A DNA stretch of 38,826 bases, from the NCBI GenBank assembly GCA_017431725.1, contig JAFRKN010000006.1:1-38826 (forward strand), in the 5' to 3' direction. A model generated the notes under the pieces. That model did not search any database. It had not been told where the DNA came from and worked only from the letters and a program-made list of their open reading frames with translations. The DNA comes from Candidatus Saccharimonadota bacterium (GTDB taxonomy: Bacteria; Patescibacteriota; Saccharimonadia; Saccharimonadales; Saccharimonadaceae). The translations under genes and the position numbers were made by a program. Below are positions 38,704 through 38,826 of the stretch, one piece after another (position 1 is the stretch's first letter; every line of letters begins with the position of its first letter).

Positions 38704-38709
38704 ATAATA
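38704..38709 (-). promoter_or_regulatory. -10 box, leaderless topA
   Basis: TATTAT on the minus strand ends 7 nt before ATG 38696. Alternative phasing of the AT-rich tract exists. Confidence 0.5.
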
Positions 38710-38740
38710 TCACACCTACGCAAGCATAACCATCAAAAAA

Positions 38741-38771
38741 GCCTCAGGTAAGGGTGGGCATCACCTGAGGC
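38741..38771 (-). terminator. Rho-independent terminator of an off-window minus-strand gene
   Basis: GCCTCAGGT / ACCTGAGGC, a 9-bp perfect stem. On the minus strand it is followed by a T-run (A at 38735-38740 on +). The gene or RNA it terminates lies right of the window. Confidence 0.85.
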
Positions 38772-38786
38772 TATTTTGGCCCTCTA

Positions 38787-38826
38787 ACGCTTCTCACTAT
38801 ACCGGGAGAGACCCCGGAAGCGCAAC
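38787..38826 (-). other. Structured edge segment upstream of the terminator
   Basis: Minus strand: CGCTTC pairs with GAAGCG outside CCGGG/CCCGG. It could be the 3' end of a structured RNA or the end of a coding sequence; one minus-strand frame ends TAG within it. Too short to decide. Confidence 0.35.

Noticed and set aside
38787-38826. 5S rRNA or SRP RNA at the right edge
   Set aside because: Compared with the consensus ends of 5S, SRP, RNase P and tmRNA from memory; none fits convincingly.

Overview
The window looks like a stretch of a reduced, host-dependent Patescibacteria (CPR) chromosome, most likely Candidatus Saccharibacteria (TM7). The placement is inferred from gene content and was not searched. 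Supporting signs are small gene products, an AT-rich sequence, very short intergenic gaps, a short IF-2 (588 aa), a four-domain ribosomal protein S1, a DUF5663-like protein, a sigma-region-4/HARE-HTH fusion, a VirD4-like ATPase with no other conjugation genes, and a cell-wall/division cluster stripped of several usual members. TGA is used as a stop, so this is not the Gly-recoded Gracilibacteria/Absconditabacteria code.

Layout. 1-341: 3' end of 16S rRNA followed by its own terminator and no 23S. 342-2840: orphan 118-aa gene, MazG-like pyrophosphohydrolase, TrmH-like methyltransferase, polysaccharide deacetylase, small membrane protein. 2873-4026: tRNA-Ala and tRNA-Ile, then a 0.9-kb islet bounded by a repeat of the tRNA-Ile 3' end and terminator. 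4261-11751: KGG protein, zincin with zinc ribbon, ROK kinase, S1 with a structured leader, acyl-CoA synthetase, HerA-like ATPase, two membrane proteins. 11785-17289: tRNA-Asn with a duplicated 3' end, infB, DUF5663, fmt and def, a TetR-like regulator, and a bile-salt-hydrolase-like Ntn hydrolase. 17360-23317: priA, winged helix, recJ, CYTH protein, KwaB/DUF4868-like protein. 23884-31283: division and peptidoglycan cluster rsmH-(sORF)-ftsL-ftsI-mraY-ftsW-murG-ftsQ-like, lacking mraZ, murD, murC, ftsA and ftsZ. 31284-38826: VirD4-like ATPase, sigma4/HARE regulator and topA, separated by large palindromic intergenic structures.

Two genome-level signals stand out. First, three copies of a structured element (13786-13932, 21820-21962, 36091-36215) share a 61-nt core in which copies 2 and 3 each differ from copy 1 at one base. 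Their flanking arms have different sequences but remain self-complementary, so pairing, not sequence, is conserved outside the core. Two other long rod-like palindromes (31479-31714, 36269-36432) occupy neighbouring gaps. Second, about a dozen genes have a -10 hexamer ending 6-7 nt before the start codon, which predicts leaderless mRNAs; the remaining genes mostly have good AGGAGG-type sites matching the 16S anti-SD seen at the left edge.

Functionally the window combines translation (16S, S1, IF-2, Fmt, Def, three tRNAs), replication and repair (PriA, RecJ, TopA), wall synthesis and division, and a few accessory genes suggestive of life on or in an animal-associated host community (bile salt hydrolase, acyl-CoA synthetase, KwaB-like protein).
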